Source: Adiantum capillus-veneris
Taxonomy: Eukaryota > Streptophyta > Polypodiopsida > Polypodiales > Pteridaceae
DNA length: 64,000 nt
Direction: 5' to 3'
Assembly: GCA_014529385.2 (NCBI GenBank)
Contig: CM043944.1
Coordinates: 70,883,895 to 70,947,894 of the forward strand
The stretch's first letter is position 1. Every line of letters begins with the position of its first letter. Shown here in pieces: positions 44,751 through 56,151 of the stretch. The notes beneath the pieces were generated by a model that saw nothing but the letters and a program-made list of their open reading frames with translations, did no database searches and had not been told where the DNA came from. A program made the translations under genes and the position numbers.

Positions 44751-45391
44751 GTCTCGAGAGCTGCTGGGTCAGGATCTATGACACAAGTCCTCCCACAAAT
44801 GCCCACAACTCGGGTCCTCTAAAAACAACACTCTGCAACCTGTGGGGCCTCTACTGAGACTGTGTAATCGACCCTCGCCCTGTAGCTCGAAAAACATGGA
44901 GGGTACAGTCTCTGAGCAAGCCTGAACTGCGATGAGGACCTCCAATCGAGTGAAGGCCCCCATCCATCTGGGCACTGCTGACTTGAGAGGTGTAAGAAAC
45001 TCAGCTGGGACTGCCTCTGTGATGTCCTGACACATGCTCTGCACCCCTCTCATGCCCTATAGCTGAATGCTCTGAAGCTCCTCTCACAAACCTGAGAGCT
45101 GTAGCCAGTCACCTACAATGCGTGCTGGACCCTCTGCTATGGGACCCCAAGAAACATGAGGCCTACTACCAACCAAGTGGCCTCTCTGAGTGTTGACCAT
45201 GGGGTTCCAGACAAGGGGCTGTCTCAGGCACTCTGCCGTGCAAGTGGGTTGGTGCTGCTCCAGGCCTCTCCGCAGCTGCTCCCAAAAGCAAAGCAGGGTC
45301 ACAGCAAAACGATCCTCCAGTCTCCTGCTCAAGCCAACTCTGCGCATCTTTGTGAAAATCCATCTGATGGTGCTGCTCTAGGCCTCTCCGC

Positions 45392-45558
45392 CATAATTAC
45401 AGGGAATGGCCATTTTCAGGTCCGCGTTCCCATCCCAAATTCCCGTTCCGGATCCCCGTTCCGTGTTTCAAACGTGAGTATCCGAAACAGGGAATGGCAT
45501 TTCATGCATGTTGCCGTTCCTTGTTCCCCGTTCCGATTTCCCGTTCCGGGTAACTATG
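45392..45558. mobile_element. Short MITE-like insertion
   Basis: A segment of about 167 bp with inverted ends: left CATAATTACAGGGAA, right end reversed CATAGTTACCCGGAA. The inside is built from repeats of GGGAATGG and CCGTTCC, alternately direct and inverted. The flanks GCCTCTCCGC and GAGTCTTCGC are weakly alike and could be an old 9-10 bp duplication. Beyond them a LINE segment of about 110 bp occurs on both sides (45260-45370 and 45567-45678), so the host was duplicated in tandem here. Confidence 0.55.
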
Positions 45559-45700
45559 CGAGTCTTCGCAGCTGCTCCGAGTAGCGAAGCAGGCTCACAG
45601 GAAAACGATCCTCCAGTCTCCTACTCAGGCCAACTCTACGCATCTCTGTGAAAATCCATGTGAAAATCCATCTGATGGAAGGTCTCCAAGGGCCTCTTGC

Positions 45701-47229
45701 CTAAGGCACTCTAGCTCTAAGCCGCTGAAGCAAAAACTCCTTCCAGGGCTCCTCCCCTGGAAGCAGTCCTCTGACAACAAACTTCCCAAGAAGGGCTCTG
45801 CTCTGCTCTGCAGGGTCTACGATCCCTAATCCCCCCTGAGAACAAGGTAGAGAGATGACCTGCCAGGCCACTTTGGCCCGGGCTATCTGAGTGTCGCGCC
45901 CTGACCAAAGGAAGTTCCTGATCAACCTCTCTACTGGCTAATGCAGGAGCTCGAAAAGATCCAACAAGATGTAATGTACCACATAGTAGCCAGCAACATC
46001 TGGTTGGCCACTATAACTCTGCCTGCCAAAGAAAGTCGTGTCGAGCTCCAATGTAACAGCTTCCTCCTGATGGCCAAGAGGAGGGGAGCAATCTGTTGCT
46101 CAAGAGACAAGTCCAAGCCGACCTGACAGCCCAAGTACCGAACTGCAGTCCCTGGGGGAATCCATCTAAAACCCTCACCTGGCAGCCAATCAGGCATAGG
46201 AGCACTGCCAACCGAGAAAGCCATTGTCTTCCTCCAACTGATCACCGCACCTGATGCACAACAAAACATCTCAAGAGCCTGCTCACAACTGTGTAGGTTG
46301 GCCTCCTGGCCCTCCAAGTACAAAGCTAAGTCGTCTGCAAACTCAGCATCTAGTAGCTCATCGCCCCCAATAGGGAGCGCTAAGCCACGTAGACCAACCT
46401 GCTGTGAAACCAAAAATCTGCCCATCGCCTTAGCATAGAACAGAAAGAGGAAGGGGGTAAGAGGGCAACCCTGTCTGACCGAACGTGTGAGCATGAAACG
46501 GTCTCCTCTACCTCTTGCCAAAAGCCCCCGACTGTGTGCACGTCTATAGAGAGCTGACAAACCTTTGATCCAAGCATCTGAGAAGCCCATCCTGCGTAGA
46601 GTGCCCTCCAAAAGGTTCCAATCAACTCTATCGTAGGCCTTCTCAAAATCGAGAAGTATCACCAGATCCTCACCACGGAGGCGCGCGAGGGCAGAAGCCT
46701 CCCAAAAAGTAAAGATGTTGTCAAGGATACTACGCTCCTTGACAAAACCAGTCTCGGTCCCATGTATAATGCTCTCTAGCAGTGGCCGAATCCTCAAACT
46801 CAGAGCCTTGGCAAGAATTTTGTAGGCTGAGTTGAGGATGGTGATGGGTCACCACTGCCGAATCTCATCCAAGGAGCCACCCTCCTTGGGAATGAGGTAG
46901 ATCAAGCCCTCACTCATGCTGTCAGGCATCTCTCCTCTGTGTAAGATGTACTGAAAAGCACTCCATAGGTCCGAGCCAAGCAAGTCCCAGTACTCTAAGA
47001 AAAAACTGGGAGTCAAACCATCCTCGCCGAGACACCTACCACGGCGAAGTGCTCTGAGGGCCACGTGGAGCTCCTCTAGCTGAAGAGACAACTCAAGCCT
47101 CTGGCCCATCTCCTCAGTCACAAGACAAGGCATCTGTGCCCAAACCTGCTCTCTGCATGCATCCTGACGCTCTGACTGAGGCTTTGCTGACAACACGTCA
47201 TGGTAAAAGTCAATAGCAACTGTACGCAT
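45701..47229 (-). pseudogene. LINE ORF2 reverse transcriptase
   Basis: The reverse transcriptase starts at about 47229 with 'ALRRGRCLGEDGLTPSFF', continues with 'LIYLIPKEGG', then a TGA at 46849-46851 that replaces the Arg of the usual 'RPI'. The main block (45931-46797) has 'GFVKERSILDNIF', 'LLDFEKAYDRVDW', 'VRQGCPLTP' and the catalytic 'FADDLALY'. The 45701-45925 piece is the C-terminal region with 'FLWSGRD' and 'GGLGI', typical of the segment following plant L1 reverse transcriptases. Several stops make the protein non-functional. Confidence 0.9.
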
Positions 47230-47232
47230 GTC

Positions 47233-47730
47233 CTATGGCTTTGAGGCAATTGACCCGTCAGGCCTCCTCAACTGGCTGATACTGGCGTGCGCATGCCAGG
47301 GTCCCACTGTCTCAAAGAACGCCCCTGTCACTCTGCCACCCACCTGGGTCCACTGAGATGCCTGTCCATGGAAAGAAAACTCATGACGCCTCTCCTCTTT
47401 GCTAGCAAGCTCTTGGCGAGCCTGCTGTAACTGCTCCTCCAACCAGGGACTATCTGAGTGTTGCTCCTACATCCTCTGCAAGGAAGCAGCGCCCCGTCGA
47501 AGACGTTGCTCCTCCTCCCTCGCTGCAGCCAGGCGGGGCGTAGACTCTTAAAGAAAGAGCCAACTAAGCCGAGCAAGTCCAGAGGCCACTCTGTCAGTAG
47601 GAGAGTCCTGCGAGTCCAAGCCCTCTGTGCAAAGAGCCACCACTCGCTCTTTGAGCTCAAAGCCTAGCAAGATCCTCTCAAGGATGAGTAGCATCGTGCT
47701 CCCCCTCCTCTATCTATTTGCCACTGTCAC
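47233..47730 (-). pseudogene. LINE ORF2 linker between endonuclease and reverse transcriptase
   Basis: The translation is rich in Gln, Glu, Arg and Ala ('EEQLQQARQELASKEERRHEF') and then 'GGRVTGAFFETVGP', as found before the reverse transcriptase in plant L1 ORF2. A stop lies at the junction with the reverse transcriptase block near 47230 and a frame change near 47490. Confidence 0.7.
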
Positions 47731-47749
47731 GAAAAATATGTCCCAGCCA

Positions 47750-49015
47750 AAATGTTATTTGTCCCACCCAAGTCACAGAAGTGGTCACTAGTGTAGAAGC
47801 GATCTATCCGAGATAGATTCACTCCTCCCACTCTGCGGTCCGAACGAGAGAAGGCCAAGATGTCTAGGGGCCTCACAAAGCCACACTGCTGCCAAACATA
47901 TGAATCCCTCAAAGTCATACATAGCCTCTCCCAAGCTGCCAACTCAGCTCCATGCACAATAGCATGGCTATCTCCAATCCTGTCACAGGGGTCCTCCAGC
48001 ATGATGAAGTCACCCCAATGCACCAGTGCTGTGCCTACGGCAGAGACTTTACAATGTGAGACCAAAACTCTGCACGTGCACTCGCCACATTGGACGCATA
48101 GATGTTCAAGAAGCCCAAGAGGCAACCTTGAACCTGCATAGTAATCCACTGAGCCCTGCCAGGCACAATAATACCTTTGTCCACAATGGCCTGCTGAGAG
48201 TCCGCAATAGTCATACATACCCCTTCCTGGATACCACCAAGTCCAAATGCAGCTAACCAAAATGTCTCATATCGCCCACGCAAGAGCTGACCACATCGTC
48301 TAATGCGGCTCTCACACAGATAATGCTCTCGTAGCATAAGAAGATCTATCCTCCCACAAGGCATCGTTGAAGCTCCTGACGTAATCGGCCCCTCTGGCGT
48401 TGAAATTGGGGCCCACCTAATCCCTGCACGTTCCATGAGACGATCCTCATGGAGAGCAAGAGAGACCTGATGTTGCAGCAACAGCTAACCGTGCTATCTT
48501 TGAGGCTAGCTTGGATGGAGAGTAATCCGGATCCGAGTGTCCCCGAGATAGGCATGACTGCAAAGAGTGTCTAGCCCGGGCCCAAGAAGAACGAGCCATG
48601 CACACGGCAACCTCCTCTGTCTAGGAGTCCTCATGTATATGTACATAGCATGGCAGTCTCTGCATGTCAGCAAAGAAGTAAACCACAATGTGTCTACATC
48701 CTGCCGAGTCTGGAGGTGTCACTGAGAACTTGGCCAACGGCCACACAGTCTGAACCAAGTCTGTAACCCCTAGGTCTCCCATGTGGTGAGAGAACTCGAG
48801 GGCCTATGCTTGCAGCCACTCCAACATTGAGTCCAAAGTTCACTCAGGCTGGTCCCTGCCACATAGGGAAAAAGAGAAGCCAACCGCCGAGTCTAGGGCC
48901 TCTATCCGTCTAGCTGCAAGGAACAGTACATGAAGTCTAAAGCAAGCTGCCTCAAAGTTTGGTGAAGGGTCGTCGAGAAAACGTGTGAAGTCGTAGGCTT
49001 GGTCGGAAAAAGTAG
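47750..49015 (-). pseudogene. LINE duplication unit 2: ORF1 end and ORF2 endonuclease
   Basis: Read on the minus strand, this holds an ORF1 C-terminal piece (about 49015-48600), a short gap, and the endonuclease of ORF2 from 'MRIVSWNVQGLG' near 48450 to 'GGVNLSRIDRFYTSDH' near 47790. Endonuclease features include the Asn of SWN, the 'FLNIYA' strand and the final 'SDH'-like end. It is a direct copy of 49040-50290, diverged at about one base in four or five. Confidence 0.75.
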
Positions 49016-49039
49016 TCCCTGCAAGCATGCAAACAAATC

Positions 49040-50290
49040 CCCCCATGTCACAAATGTGATCACAGGCGTGGAAGTGATCTATCCTAGATAGATTCACTCC
49101 TCCTACCTTGCAATCAAAGCGAGAGAAAGACAAGTTGTCTAGGGGTCTCACAAAACCTGAGTGCTGCTAAACATCAGAAACCCTCATAGTCGTAGATAGC
49201 CGCTCCCAAGCTGCCAGCTCAGCCCCGTGCACCGTAGCATGGACACCTCCAATCCTGTCAGACGGGCCTCCAACACGTTGAAGTCCCCCACAACACACCA
49301 CTGCTCTGCATGCGGTAGAGACTCAACAACATGAGACCAAAACTCTGCTCGTGCACTTGCCACATCGGGCGCATATATGTTCAAGAAACCCATGAGGCAA
49401 CCCTGAACCTGCATAGTAATCCACTGAGCTCTGCTTGGCACAATAATACCTCTGCCCATAATGGCCTGCTGCCAAGAATCCGCAATAGTCATACATACCC
49501 CTCCTTGGATACCTCCAGGTCCAAATGCAGCTGACCAAAATGTCCACGCAAAATCTGACCACATCGTCTAATGCGGCTCTCACACAGATGATGCTCTTGC
49601 AGCATAAGAATATCAATCTCACTACCCACAAGGCATCGCTAAAGCTCCTGACGCAACCGACCCCTCTGATGTTGAAATTGGTCCTCCTAGTCACTGCACA
49701 TTCCAAGAGACGATCCTCATAGAGTCGGTGAGAGAAAATAGATGTTGCAACAGCACCAACCTCGCTATCTTTGAGGCCGGTTTGGATGGGGAGTAATCCG
49801 CATCCGAACGACCTCTAGACAAGCGTCTGGAGTGACTGTCCCACTCAAGCCCAGGCCGAGAGTGCAGCTTGTAGGGCTACATCCTCTATCCAAGAATCCT
49901 CATGTACAAATACATAGCAAGGAGGGCTCTGAGTATCAGCAAACAAATGCACCACAATGTGCCTGCAACTTGCTGCATCCGGCGGCGTCACGTTGAACTT
50001 GGCTAAAGGCCAAAGTGTCTGTACTAGATCTGTCACCCCTAGGTCCCCTGTGTGATGTGAGAACTCAATGGCCTGGATCTGGAGCCAATCAAGAACTCTG
50101 TATAGGGTCCACTTTGTGGGATCCCCGCCGCACAACGGAAAGGAGAAACCTATTGTATCCAGAGCCTCAATGCCTCGAGCTGCTAGAAAGAGGACGTGGA
50201 CTCGAAAGCAAGCCTCCTCCAGGTCGGAAGAAGAATCACCTAGGCATCGTATGAAGCTGTAGTCGAAGAAGTCCCATCGTCTGCGAATGT
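49040..50290 (-). pseudogene. LINE duplication unit 1: ORF1 end and ORF2 endonuclease
   Basis: This is the first, upstream copy of the duplicated unit. The ORF1 C-terminal part ('ACFRVHVLFLAARGIEALD', 'SFPLCGGDPTKW', 'VTPPDAASCRHIVVHLFAD') is better preserved here and continuous with the rest of ORF1. The endonuclease part has 'FLNIYAPDVASARAEFWSHV' and 'VVGDFNVLEA', with the catalytic Asp and Asn of GDFN. It ends at 'VNLSRIDHFHACDH', immediately followed by the second copy of the ORF1 end. Confidence 0.75.
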
Positions 50291-51503
50291 CAAAGCTAGT
50301 CAAACCCCGAGGGACTGCTGCAATAGGAGAAGTCTGAACCAGAAGTGGCGGCCTGAGATGGGGCTGTCCCTCCCGAGCCACGCGGCTCATAGCAAAAGCA
50401 CTACCAAGAGAACGCCTGGCTGCAGACGTGTGTCCAGTCTCCTACGTCTGAGGAGGAGTGCGGGAGTGGTCGGGAGATGAGGCTAAGGGCCCCACAGGGG
50501 AGAGAGGAGTGGGAGGTGGGGGTGAAGGTGGAGGAAGCGGGGAGGCGGTGGAGGTGAAGTGGATGGAGCCTCTTCAGGGGGTCTTGCTGAAGGCGGTCAG
50601 AATGGTTACCTATCGGAACCCAATGCTGCTAGGCTGCAGGAGGTCTGCCACCAGGGGAAGCAATGTGGCGAGCACGTCCCTGTCGGCGGTGGCCAGACAC
50701 CTGCTGCCATCCATTAGCTGTGATCGCTGGCCTCTGTTGAGGTACCAACTTGTGTGTCCAGAGTATCTGGCTACTGGGCATGCTCAGCCATCGAAGGCGG
50801 CATGTGCATTGTGGGTCGAGATCTCCTGCCTTTGCTAAACGGCCCATCTGTCCGCAAATGAAGCACTGATTCGGGAGACTTGAATACTGCGCACTTTGTC
50901 TGATCTAGCCCCCACTCACACGAGGCAGCAATGTCACCTTCGGGAGGGAGTGTCTCGAGCAAGAACCCGCACAGTAGGTAAACATGCGGCCTTGGTCACA
51001 ACTGAAGTTGCAATGCACGGAGACTCCAGAACTGTCTCGAACATGAAACCAATCCTGGGAAGAAGAGAGAGGTACTCTCTCCTCAGGCTTGGGAAGCAGA
51101 CCGAGATAGGTAAGTTGGCCTCCTCCTCAAGCACATTTGTAGTAAGGTCGAAACCATGATGCCATCGTCTGAAGTAAGCTTGAGCTGCTCGAATACTGAG
51201 CGGGCTCATCGATATCACCTTGGCCGTCATCTCTGGAGACTCAAACTCTATCTGATAGTACCCTCTCTCAAGGATCTGGACATCGGTGATCTTGCCCACA
51301 TCGGAGAGGAGTCGGGCCTGGAGTAAATCCCAAACCTCACCACGGCTGGGTCGAGTGCCAATAATCTTGTAGATAACCGAGGAGGCTTGCAAGCGTTCCA
51401 CCTCGACCATCAAGCTCGCTTGCTCTTCTAGCGACAGAGCAAGACGAAGGGTTTTCTCCGTAGGGTCGGGAGAGGGGGCTTCTGATGGATTAGGGGCTGC
51501 CAT
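50291..51503 (-). pseudogene. LINE ORF1 with DUF4283 domain and zinc knuckle
   Basis: The ATG at 51503 opens a 189-residue piece with a DUF4283-type RNA-binding domain ('VIYKIIGTRPSRGEVWDLLQARLLSDVGKI', 'GYYQIEFESPEMTAKVI', 'PISVCFPSLRREYL'). Next comes a Cys-rich zinc knuckle-like motif (C-F-I-C-G, about 50855-50800) in another frame, and a proline- and basic-rich part. This is the standard ORF1 layout of plant L1 elements: a nucleic-acid chaperone that coats the LINE RNA. Frame changes near 50935 and 50760 break it. Confidence 0.88.
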
Positions 51504-51930
51504 TCTGTGTCTACTACTGTGGAGGAAGGGGGACCAAGTGAAGACAACCCTCTACAAGAGCTCCGGCGAGCAATGTCAGAAACCCATGATTGTCAAGGCA
51601 GAGGCAGATTTAAGTCTTCTAAGGGGGAGGGGGGGCACTGTACAAAACGAGGAGGAGGTGGGCAGGAGGGCTGCATGGGGAAAAGCAGCCAGCAGGGCCG
51701 CACGCAGCAGGGGGAGGGGCGGGCGGGGGGATGCAGCGCGAAGGCAACGTGAGGGAGCTCGTTAGCGAGCACGCAAGGGGGGCTATGTGGCGGCCGAGGG
51801 GGGGGGGGGGGGGGGGGGGTAAACGGCAGCGTGCAGGTGTGGGGCGAGGAGAGGGCAGTGCGCGAAGGCAAGCGATGGCGATGGCAGGCTAGGGGGTGCA
51901 CAGCAGCAGCGAGCGTCAGTCATCTTCCAT

Positions 51931-53205
51931 TCATATCGTGTACCTTTCACTTTCCTCAAGGAGCAGCAGTGTTATTTAGGGAGGAGTTCCACTTTATCAT
52001 CCAGGTGGTTCGCAGAGATGAGAGTGCCCGCTATATGTGGATCAGAGTTAAGAGCGGAGGAGGGCAAGGCTCTCTACATTGCCATATGTTACTTTCCTCC
52101 TAGCACATGTCATTATGCTTCCCCTAAGAGGCAGTCACCATACATGATACTAGATGAGAATATTTGGGAGTTCTCGAGGAATGGAGATGTCATCCTACTT
52201 GGGGATTTCAATGCTAGGACAACATGTCATTAGGCATCTTCCTTTGACATTTTCGAGGAGATTTTGAGAGAGCTAGACTCCAGAGAGATGGGGCTCTCCA
52301 CAACCTCATAAGATGCTGAGGAGTTTACAAAGTTCAGGAGATATCTCATTGAGATGGGCACAACACATGGATTGGCTATTTTGAATGGCCTTGATAGATG
52401 CTTCGATTCAGGCTGCTTCACTTGCTTCTCTCATAGACATGGCTGCCCCCTTTTCAGTATTCCCTGGATGCACCATCCCTCACCCTCACACATTCAGAGA
52501 TTAACAGGATTATCAGACATGGTCTCATTCAGCTGAATACTAGGAGGATTTAGATGCCTCCGTCACATGAGTTGGGGACGAGGATGGCATTTTATTGAGA
52601 CCATCTTCTCCGGACGACAAATGATGGGTTTATCTCACGCCCCAAGTATATGGACACCCACCTCATGGCATTAGATGTGTTATTGGTCAGCTACGCACCT
52701 CATCTCGTCGGTTGGAGATAGAAACTGTTGGTTAGAAAGGTATACCACCGGAGGAGAGATTAGGTAGAGGAGCACTATATGTACCAATGCACGGCATACT
52801 ATGAGATCCATGGGCGTTTTCTTTGCTTATTCAGAGAAGGATTTGGCCCCTAATCCTGCATCATGGATTACTATGATCAAAGGTGCCTAGGTCTCTTCTT
52901 GCTGGAGATCCGTAGACACAGAAACTCCGACTCCGACTGACAGAGAGACTACCTTCGGAGCAAAAGACCTACACATAGAGGATCCATACAGAGCCAAATC
53001 ACTACTTTTTAACGAGGGACTAGTCGGGATGGCCCACCACAAGTTACCCAGTCACACCCTCATCGGGGCATTCTTCTTGATCGAGCCATCCACCTTGGCC
53101 GCTCACAACGTCTGAGGATGCGAGGATCTTCACACCGTAGACGAGGTCTACATTAGAGGCTACGGAGCATCATTGAGCGACATCGAGCACGCCCCCCTAG
53201 AGAGC
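51931..53205 (+). mobile_element. LINE copy A1: endonuclease fused to ORF2 C-terminus
   Basis: Plus-strand fragment of the second LINE type. It begins inside the endonuclease ('AVLFREEFHF', 'ALYIAICYFPPS', 'VILLGDFNARTT') and near 52440 jumps straight to the ORF2 C-terminal region, aligned with 54630 onward of copy B. The whole reverse transcriptase is missing. The C-terminal part runs to about 53205 with many stops. There is no 3' tail at its end; copy A2 begins directly. Confidence 0.75.
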
Positions 53206-54508
53206 TGACTATGGAGGACATTGAGGCCTTTTGGTACATGTGGGTGAGACTTAAGGCAGAGACAGGCAGATATCTCTACATCGCTATTTGCTATTTCCCT
53301 CCTAGTACGTCAGTTTATGAATCACCTAGAGGACAGTTCCCCTCTATTTTAGATGATGATATATGGGAGTTTTCCAGAGATGGCGACATTATTATCTTGG
53401 GGGATTTCAATGCTAGGACTGCCCATCACCAGACAATATTCTATGATACCTCAGAGGAGTTGATGCAGGAGCTTGATATTACAGAAATGGGCCTGTCTAG
53501 ATTATCACAAGATGAGGAGCACACTGAGTATGGCAGATACTTGTTGACTGATATGGGGATTGCACATGGATTGGCCATTTTGAATGGCCTACAGGAATTC
53601 CCTGCAGCTGGTGATTTTACATGCTTTCCACACCGGCATGGCGCTAGTACAATGGATTATGTTATGGCTCCGCCAGGACTCATTCCTTCCTTTCAGGATT
53701 TCGTGGTGGGAACTAGGCCGGTTGGGATAGCAGTCAATCATGCTATCATGTCTTTCACTCTATTGTTCCAGTTCAACACAGCTCCATTGGGAGAGGCCTC
53801 CACACATACTTGGTATACCTTCACGAGGGAGATGGATCACGTGTACACTGATGAGATATACAGGCAGCTCTGCACTCAAGAGCCAAGACGACCACTAGAT
53901 GAGCTCACCCAAATTCTGACAGAGACGCTACATGATGCAGCCTCAGAGGCATATCCCCACAGCCAACCTAGACACAGACGATCTGGGAGCATGCCTCAGA
54001 ACAGTTGGTACGATGAGGAGTGTAGAGAGATGAGGATCAGATTACAGAGAGAGGTGCTCATGGGTACTACTACACATAGACAGTCACGGATTATCTTCCG
54101 TTGCCTAGTGCGACGAAAGAAGAGGGCTTACCTATCTCAATTAGAGCGTGATCTATACCAGCTGTTTATGAGTCAGGACTCTAGTGAAGCATGGAGGCTT
54201 TTCAATGAGCACTCTCCACCGCCAACCATCACTTCCACAGAGACATGGGGGGGAATATGCTACATCTCTCTACACAACATCGGCGCAGCCACCTTTGCCT
54301 GACCCTCCAGAGGCATGCCCAGAAACATGTACTTTCTTTACTACTAAAAGGGTAAGGAAAGCCATTGACAAGATGAAGACAGGAAGAGCACAGAATCATG
54401 ATGGTCTGGTAGCATAGCACTTTATCCATGCCATAGATATGCTTGTAGACGTTGATATTACATTTTGGCCTTTTGCAGACGTTGATATTACATTTCATTG
54501 CATTTCAC

Positions 54509-54510
<2 letters not shown>
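53206..54510 (+). mobile_element. LINE copy A2: endonuclease, start of RT, 3' tail
   Basis: An open piece of 363 codons (53211-54302) covers most of the endonuclease: 'LYIAICYFPPSTS', 'IIILGDFNART', 'HGLAILNGL' and 'TCFPHRHGASTMDYVM'. The last catalytic SDH reads V-N-H here. A linker with 'RRSGSMPQNSWYDEEC' follows, then near 54300 a stop and the first reverse-transcriptase segment ('KAIDKMKTGRAQNHDGL'). The copy then jumps to the 3' end at about 54420, with 'GACGTTGATATTACATTTTGGCC' motifs, a tail of ATTTC-like units, and directly (CT)n. Confidence 0.82.

Positions 54511-54549
<39 letters not shown>
54511..54549. repeat. (CT)n between LINE copies A2 and B
   Basis: About 19 CT units lie directly between the 3' tail of copy A2 and the truncated 5' end of copy B. 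Confidence 0.92.
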
Positions 54550-54550
<1 letters not shown>

Positions 54551-55598
54551 CTCCAAACAATTAGCTCTTAATGGGGATACATCATGGTTTCGAACACATG
54601 GTTTCACCAGGGACAGGTTGCCTCCTTTTCAATACTCTCTACAAGCACCCTTGAGGTCTCTGACACAGGTAGAGATTAATAGACTCATCCGTCAGCATCT
54701 GATCCAGCTGGACACGAGGAGGACATGGATAGAGCCGTTACAAGAGTTGGGCACAAAGATGGCTTTCTATAGAGAGCATCTTCTCCACCTCACGGGGGAT
54801 GGGTTTGTGATTCGACCTAGCTATATGGACACGCATCTTTCGCATGGTTTGCGTTGTGCCATTGGCCAGATACGCACGTCCTCACATCAGCTCGAGATTG
54901 AGACTAGCAGATTCAAAGGGACACCAGCAGATAGCAGAATATGCCGCTTATGCCATCTAGAGCCAGAGACAGAAGTACATTACATATGTCATTGCATAGT
55001 GTACTATGAGATACGAGGCCGTTTTCACTGTCTATTCAGAGAAGGTTTTGGGCCTCTATCTAGGGTCATGAGTTATGAGGATCAAAGATGTCTTGGGCTA
55101 TATCTACTTGAGTTACATAGGCATAGAGAAACTTTACTGAGGAGAGCTGAAGAGAGACATCCCCAGAGACAGATCATAGATTTCTTTACACTAGATATTG
55201 TACACCCAGAAGAACAGACAGAGGAGCAGCCAACGGCGGTGGAGAGGTCTACCCGCACTACTGGCATTCTCATAGACCAAGCATTGGAGCTAGGGAGATC
55301 TAGACGACCCCGAGGGAGAAGAGGAGCTACACAGTTTTGAAGGAGGCTACGGCAAAGGATTCAAGCCATACTCTTTTGTTATTTAGAGTGCAGATGAAGA
55401 TGGATCTCTACTCCCCTCCCATATTGTCTTCACATTGTACTGCTTAGTTTAGGATCCCGCAGTATTTATATTTTGTTATCCTAGTTTAATTTATTTTGTT
55501 AATCTGACTTTGTATCGGATACACCGAATTGTAACTTTCTGGTCTCATAGGTCACTTTGGCCTTTTGAAGACGTTAATATAACATTTCATTTCATTTC

Positions 55599-55601
<3 letters not shown>
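54550..55601 (+). mobile_element. LINE copy B: 5'-truncated, ORF2 C-terminus and 3' UTR
   Basis: It starts directly after (CT)n, and an open frame of about 265 codons runs to a TGA at 55338-55340. It is the C-terminal part of ORF2 with a Cys/His motif ('CRLCHLEPETEVHYICHC') of the kind that follows LINE reverse transcriptases, and 'MSYEDQRCLGLYLLELHRH'. The 3' UTR (55341-55601) ends 'GGTCTCATAGGTCACTTTGGCC', 'GAAGACGTTAATATAAC' and (ATTTC)n, then (CT)n. The frame of this piece is intact. Confidence 0.87.

Positions 55602-55687
<86 letters not shown>
55602..55687. repeat. (CT)n after LINE copy B
   Basis: About 43 units, starting exactly where the ATTTC tail of copy B ends. Confidence 0.92.
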
Positions 55688-55690
<3 letters not shown>

Positions 55691-55803
55691 AGTGTGGTAG
55701 TCTTGAATAACAAGTCTTGAGTTCAACTCTCGTCAGATAGATCTTTGAGGTCTGTTGGGATAGTTTTCCATGAAGTTAAAAATTTTCTTCTTCTTCTTCT
55801 TCT

Positions 55804-55861
<58 letters not shown>
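55688..55861. repeat. Short spacer with possible SINE head, then (CTT)n(CT)n
   Basis: About 100 bp of unique sequence lies between two CT arrays. It has 'GTGTGGTAGTCTTG' and, about 25 bp later, 'GAGTTCAACTCTC', which resemble the A and B boxes of a tRNA-type polymerase III promoter. It ends in TTC repeats, then (CT)n to 55861. It could be the head of a SINE, but the match is weak and it could be ordinary sequence. Confidence 0.35.
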
Positions 55862-55864
<3 letters not shown>

Positions 55865-56151
55865 CATGCCTACCCGCCACCTTCCTCACAAGCGCCACCC
55901 CACCGCGCAGCCCCTACACCCCTTGTAGCTGCCCACGCGCCACCCCTGTGGTTGCCTACGCGCTGCTGCTGCTCTCACCCGCTGCTGCTGTTTCATCCCC
56001 TGCACGCCACTGCTGCGGCTGCTGCTGCACCCGCTGTGGCTGACCTGCTGCGATTGCACAGTGCCAAGAGTGTAGCACTTGCCGCTGCCTCACTGCACCA
56101 CGCCCGCTGTCTCACTACTGCATGTAGCCACTGCCGCATGTTTCCCCACCT

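Larger units (their letters stand above)
43877..51930 (-). mobile_element. LINE (plant L1 type), rearranged and inactive
   Basis: This is a minus-strand non-LTR element. Its 3' end is at low coordinates, with nine T on the plus strand (43877-43885), that is a short poly(A) tail. ORF1 (DUF4283 and zinc knuckle) starts at 51503, after a GC-rich 5' leader with a run of 22 G on the plus strand at 51798-51819. ORF2 carries endonuclease and reverse transcriptase. The element has a 1.25 kb direct duplication across the ORF1/ORF2 junction, an ORF1 fragment inserted near the 3' end, a MITE-like insertion at 45.4 kb and many stops. The 5' edge is approximate because another LINE begins there in the opposite direction. 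Confidence 0.85.

Noticed and set aside
43877-51930. Possible host genes on the minus strand in this GC-richer block
   Set aside because: All recognisable pieces are LINE ORF1, endonuclease or reverse transcriptase, and the block ends in a poly(A) tail.
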